Assembly (NCBI RefSeq): GCF_027943255.1
Contig: NC_072893.1
Span: 100,261,784 to 100,325,783 of the forward strand
DNA from: Anastrepha obliqua
Taxonomy: Eukaryota > Arthropoda > Insecta > Diptera > Tephritidae
Length of the DNA: 64,000 nt
Direction of reading: 5' to 3'
The notes under the pieces: model-generated
The model's input: only the letters and a program-made list of their open reading frames with translations
Told to the model about the DNA's origin: nothing
The model's database searches: none
Made by a program: the position numbers and the translations under genes
Part shown: positions 30,401-36,400 of the stretch, one piece after another
Numbering within the stretch: position 1 is the stretch's first letter
Layout: every line of letters starts with the position of its first letter

Positions 30401-33400
30401 AAAACACTTGGACCCCTCTTACTCCCACTCTTCACGAAACAGCTGGCTTGGTTTCCGATGAGCTCACAGCACTCACCGTCATAAACGCCCACATAAACCG
30501 CGGGCTTAATCAAAGCCTTCCCTACGAGCGGACTACCCTAGTAGCGTTGGATTTGAAGAAGACTTTCAATAATGTCAGCCATTCCACGCTACTAGATGAT
30601 ATTTTTCAATCGACACTCCCGCGCCAGGGTTGACCAAACATCCAAACATAGGGAGTCTCCCTGGTCTCATACGCTGACGACTGCACGATAATAGCGTCAG
30701 GCAATGGCATTAATGACCTGTTCGCCGAAGTGAACGTCTACCTCACCGACCTTTCTCGCTTTTTCACTGCGAGGAATCTTCAACTTTTCCCCACTAAGCC
30801 CACGGCGACCCTCTTTACCACCTGGACAAAGAAAGTCAAACTGCAACTCAAGGTAAAAGCCGATGACACACCAATTCCGACTGTTAGCAATCCCGAAATT
30901 TTGGGCTTAACCTTTGGCAGTTTGCTCTCCTTCTCTGCGCATATAACCGCAATTGGCACTTAAGACCAAAATCGTAACAAGGTCCTCAAATCGCTTGCCG
31001 GCAGCACTTGGGGCAAAGACAAAGAAATTTTGCTATAGACATTTAAGGCCGGCCGGTTCTAAACTACGCTATGCTACCTGTAAAGGAGCACAACTAGCTG
31101 CTCAGGAAACAGTTGCTGCTTAGGTGCTACTGCAGGTTTCATCCATGTAGGCACCTGCTTGGGCTGAAGCCGGGTCAGAAGCCTCCTCCTCAATTACACC
31201 GACGAGCTCCAGGGCAAAACGAACAGACAACTGCTGGACCAGACAGGGTTTAGACAGACAATAAACGAACGCTCATCGGGGGAGCGTTAGCACCTTTTTA
31301 AGCTCCCGACCACCGAATGCCGTAATCGGAATCCAACTACCACCTACAGCAGATGTCGAGTTCCAGCTTCCCCGCGAGACCCGCTCAACTTTGACACAGG
31401 CGACCGGTGATTTACACTACACTGATAAGGCTACAACAACAGCGCGAATGGAAGGTACTTCAGTATCCGCCGTATTCTCCGGACTTTGCACCGACCGATT
31501 ACCATCTTTTCCGCTCTCTTTCCTTAAGTCTGGCTCAACAACTTCTTATTTAAACGTTTTTTGTTTTTTTTTAATAAAGTCGTCGGTAAAAACGCTACGA
31601 ACTTTGTTGCTCAAAACGCTACGAACTTTATTGCTCAACCACTATTAACACAAGGGTTTCTGATAATTTCAGTGAAGAGTATACTTTGCTCGAAAATAAG
31701 GTTAGGTTAGGTTGAAGCGGTTGTCCATTGTGAACACACTCAGGCTCGTAGCCCATTGTGATGCCGCCTGGGGAAACTAGCCCTTATCCCTCCTGAAACC
31801 ACAGTGTACTATTCAAAAATTTTGCTAGATCCTTGATTTCGACAGAGCCGAGATCTTCCAGTTCATTAAAGAAATGTTTGCCCAAATTGGCAAGTCTACG
31901 TCTGGATAGAGCAGGACAATGGCACAGAAGGTGCGAAATCGTCTCTTCCTCTTCCTCGTCTAGACAACTTCTGCAGAAGTCATGTGTTTGCACACCCATT
32001 CTCTGGGCGTGCCTACCAATTAGGCAGTGCCCAGTTATGACTGAAGTCAGTATGTTGAGACTATGTTTGTCTCTCCTTAGTAGTAGTTCTGTGCGTTTAG
32101 CATTGAGAGTCGGCCACATCTGTCGGGCTATTTTGCAAGTGGCTTCGTTTCGCCATCTTTCATTCGCTATACTTACAATTTCCTCGTGGATATGTAGTCT
32201 ACATGTTTGCAAGGGTATACCTATATCAGTGTCTATGTGCTCATCAGTCAGTTTGGTGCCGATTTTCGCGAGTTCATCAGCTCTGCAGTTCCCCTCTATG
32301 TCGCAATGGCCAGGAACCCATGCTATCGTTAGGTGAAATGACTCAGCCATCTCGTTAAGAGATGTGCGGCATTTCATGGCTACCTTAGAGGTTGTCGACT
32401 GTTTAGTGAGGGATTTTATCGCCGCCTGGCTATCAGTGAAAATGTAGATATCATCACCAGATATCGCATCACACTGTACCAGTGTCACGGCTTTCATTAT
32501 TGCCATCAGCTCAGCCTGAAAGACACTACAGTAGTTGGGGAGCCGAAAACTGAAGGAAATCCCCAGATGCTCGGAATACACACCCCCGCCCACCCTGCCA
32601 TCGAGCTTTGAGCCATCTGTGTATACATGGATGGACTCGCCCTGTCTTACCACGTCACGCTCCCACTCTTCCCTCGTGGGTAGGAGGGTCACGAACGTTG
32701 TAGTGGCAAGTGTAGGCGGAATTGTGTAGTCCACCTGTCTGGGAAGTCCCAATGTGCCATCCAGGATTTTGCCGTGGCCATAAATTGTGTTTGACCACTT
32801 ACTTAAAGTGCTCAGCCTTATTGCTGCACTGCGCGCCATGTACTTTGCCTGCAGGTCTACTGGAAGGAAGTTTAGTATCACATTTAGTGCTTTCGACGGT
32901 GTGGTTGACATTGCACCGGTGATAAGAACAGATGCAAGTCTTTGGACCCTGTCAACCCTTTTGATGTTCACGCCCTTCTCCAGGGCGTTCCACCATATTG
33001 CAATACCGTAGTAGAGAATTGGCCTAATTACTGCTGTGTACAGCCAGTGTATCATACTGGGCTTCAAACCCCATTTTTTCCCAACGAGCCTTCCACAGGA
33101 GTATAGCGCCGTCGTAGCTTTGCGTACTCTGTCTGCGACTGTGAGTCCCCAATTTAGCTTCCTATCTAGTACAAGTCCTAGGTATTTAGCGTTTTCTGTT
33201 ACTTTAAGGGGTTTTCCCCCCAAAAGAATTTGTTGAAGAGCAGGTGTTTTGTGTTTCCTGCTAAACAGTATCAGTTCCGTTTTTCCCGGATTTACTTCTA
33301 GTCCTCGACTCTTGCACCATAGTGATAGTCTGTTGAGGGCTCTTTGTTGAAGATCACACATAGTTGGAAGGTGTTTGCCAGAGATTGCTATTACAATATC

Positions 33401-36400
33401 ATCTGCGTATGAGATTACCTTACCTCCCATTTTTTCTAGCTCCTGAAGGAGATTATTGACGGTCAGGTTCCATAGAAGTGGAGAGATTACCCCACCCTGC
33501 GGTGTGCCCCTGATCGGAAATTTCTTGATGAATGTTTCACCCAAATCTGCGCGAATCGTCCGCCCGACTAGCATTCGCTCTATGAGCGAGACGAGCGCTC
33601 TGTTTACTCCCATTTCTGTTAGCGATTTGGTAATTGCTTCCGGGTGTATGTTATTGAAAGCACCCTCGATGTCTAGAAAGACAGCCAGGGTGTATTCCTT
33701 GTAGTGAAGTGATTTCTCAATCGTGTCGACCAGCGAGTGAAGCGCCGTCTCTACTGATTTGCCTTTGCTGTATGCATGTTGGGAAGGTGATAGCTTGTTG
33801 CCAATCTTCCCCTTGATGTGCCCATCTAGCAATCTTTCTAAAGTTTTTAACAGGAAGGATGATAGGCTGATCGGCCTGTAGTCCTTCGGTCTCGTATGTG
33901 TGGTTTTTCCTGCTTTGGGAATGAAGACCACTTTTACTTCCGCCCATTTCTTGGGGATATAACTAAGTCGTACTACTGCCTCAAAAATTGAGACGAGGCT
34001 GGGTGCAATCATACTAATTGTGTGTTGCAGGTCGGCGGGGATGATTCCATCTGGTCCCGGCGATTTATAAGGTTTGAAACTGCCAATGGCAGATTTTATA
34101 TTGTCTTCCGTAATAAAGTCTATTGGAGGACCCTCATTGAGAACTGTAAGATGAGTTCTACCATCTTCATTGCATAGACAACCTGGGAAGTGTGTCTGCA
34201 ATAGTAATTCTAGTGTTTCTTCACTATTAGTTGTCCAATTGCCGTCCTCTTTGATGAGGTAACTAGGGTTGCTGTGGCTCATTGATATAACTTTCCTGAG
34301 TCTACTTGTCTCAGAGGTACTATCTATCTTTTGACAGAAATCTCTCCAAGACGCCGTTTTAGCTGCCCTAATGGCATACTTAAATCTGCGTTGACAGTCT
34401 TTGTATCCATCCCACGAGTTAGTTCTTCTCGCTTCGTTATACTTGGTTCTGCATTCTCTTCTTAGGTCTGCTATGTCTGTGGACCACCATAGAGGTTTCG
34501 GTTTGCCTCTTTTCGTCCTTGGAGGGCAGGCTGCTTTCGCAGCCTGTTGAAATGCTGAAGTCAGTTCATCAACAGTAGAGTCGAGTTGTAGCTCGGAGTT
34601 AATTTGGTATGTCATGCCCGTAAGGTTGTTGGCTACAATATTTTCGAACATACCCCAGTTTGTGCGTTTGCGATTCACGACCGGTTTACACAGTTTGATT
34701 GGTAATTCAATGCTATACGTTAGGTACCTATGGTCTGAGAAGGAGTTGTCTTTAGACACTCTCCAATCTCTTATAATTTGTGACCCCCGTTCATTGACAC
34801 ACGTAATGTCCAGAACTTCCCTTCTAGTAGCTGTTACGAAGGTAGGGGAGTCGCCTATATTGCTAATATGAAGATAGTTACACATGATGAATTCAAAAAT
34901 GTACTCACCGCGTTCGTTAGTGTCTGTACTACCCCAGACATGATGGTGAGCATTTGCATCTGCGCCCAGGATTAGTGGTATGCCACGTCTCGCGGCTTCC
35001 TCTGTTGCACCTCTTAGGAGTGGAGATGGTGGTGGTTGTACCGCGTCATGTGCCATATAGGACGAGGCAAGCCATATTGTCCTTCCGCAGGACTCCACTG
35101 ATACTACTGCGTTGTCCGCATCGCTGAATTGCATCAATAAGAATACATTAATATGTTTTTTCACTAGTATACACGACCTGGGTTTACCTTTGTCGGTGAC
35201 ATAGACCAGTTTAAAATCTTTGTTACTCAACCCGCAAACCCGATCTTTTATGACCCATGGTTCTTGGATGAGAGCGATTTCCTCTTCTCTTTCAGCGAGA
35301 CGGAGGATGAGTGCGGCTGAGGCCGCCTTACTGTGGTGGAGGTTGATCTGTACAACCCCCACCATCGTTGGTGTGCGTTGTTAGATGACAGCCAACCACG
35401 GTTTGGTCAGCGATCTCCTCGTCAGAGGAAGTGGGAATATATTCCTCGTCCTCCAGAGCGTCTGAGAGATCGGAATATTCCCCCATATCCTCTAGGGTAA
35501 CCCTTCGGAAGAGTTCGCCTACCATACCGGAATTGGATGCCACCTCGTCGTCCGTTAGGTTGTCTAACGCAACCGTCTTCTCCTCCGCGGATGACGTCAA
35601 GTTATCTGCGGAGCTGTCCTTACTGGCTACATCCTGTCTGTAGACATGGAGTGTCAGTGATTGGAAGCCGTAGTTCACCTTCCATTTCAAGTTAGCAAGT
35701 GGATCCAGTGATTCCTCATTTAGGATGATCACCGCTAGTCTCCTCTTGCCATCCACTTCGCCGATCTTTGCTACTTTCCAATCGCTGGTAGGTAGCTCGG
35801 GGTTGCCTAGTTTGAGCAGTTCCAACACTTCCTCTGGGTCGGTGTGGAACTCTGGTATCCAGGCTCGTGATCTTGGCCGATTGGGGATGTCTTCACGGAG
35901 GACCACGTCGAGGCGGGCCCCTGGCCAAGGCTCCCCTATGCGTTTAATTGCCAGAGTGTACAGATCGACCGATCGTTGATCCGCGCACCTGGTTAATTTG
36001 ACGCGTGATTGGAACCAACCCGCGTCTGAGCAGCTGGGTGGGGGTCCTGGATTTTCTTGCAGGATGTCCCTGTAGACTTTCCATAGACTCCTGCTTATCA
36101 GATCCCAGTTTGCTTGCGTGATCGCACCGTCATGGGAACTGCGATCAATCACCGCCCTTATATGACTTCCTTTCGCTACTTCCGCAAAAGATTTTTTAAG
36201 AACCTTGGTTGTTTGAGTGGCGGACACCTTGGATCTTTTGGCTTCTGCCGATGTCCCCTCACTCGACCTTTTGCGCTTACCTTGCGCAGAGTCCATTTTA
36301 GCCTTCTCCCGGTGTTCGGCTATGAAGGCTTCAGCCCACGCTTTGGAGTCTGACTGCTCCTCCGTCAGATCCTCTAGTTTAGTGTCCTTCAGTCTCTCCA

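Noticed and set aside
31700..31720. Telomeric TTAGG repeat or chromosome end
   Set aside because: Only about three units, at a LINE 3' end inside an intron.
31833..32336. Long plus-strand open frames across 31.8-36.9 kb
   Set aside because: They are antisense shadows of the intact LINE ORFs, with no domain content.
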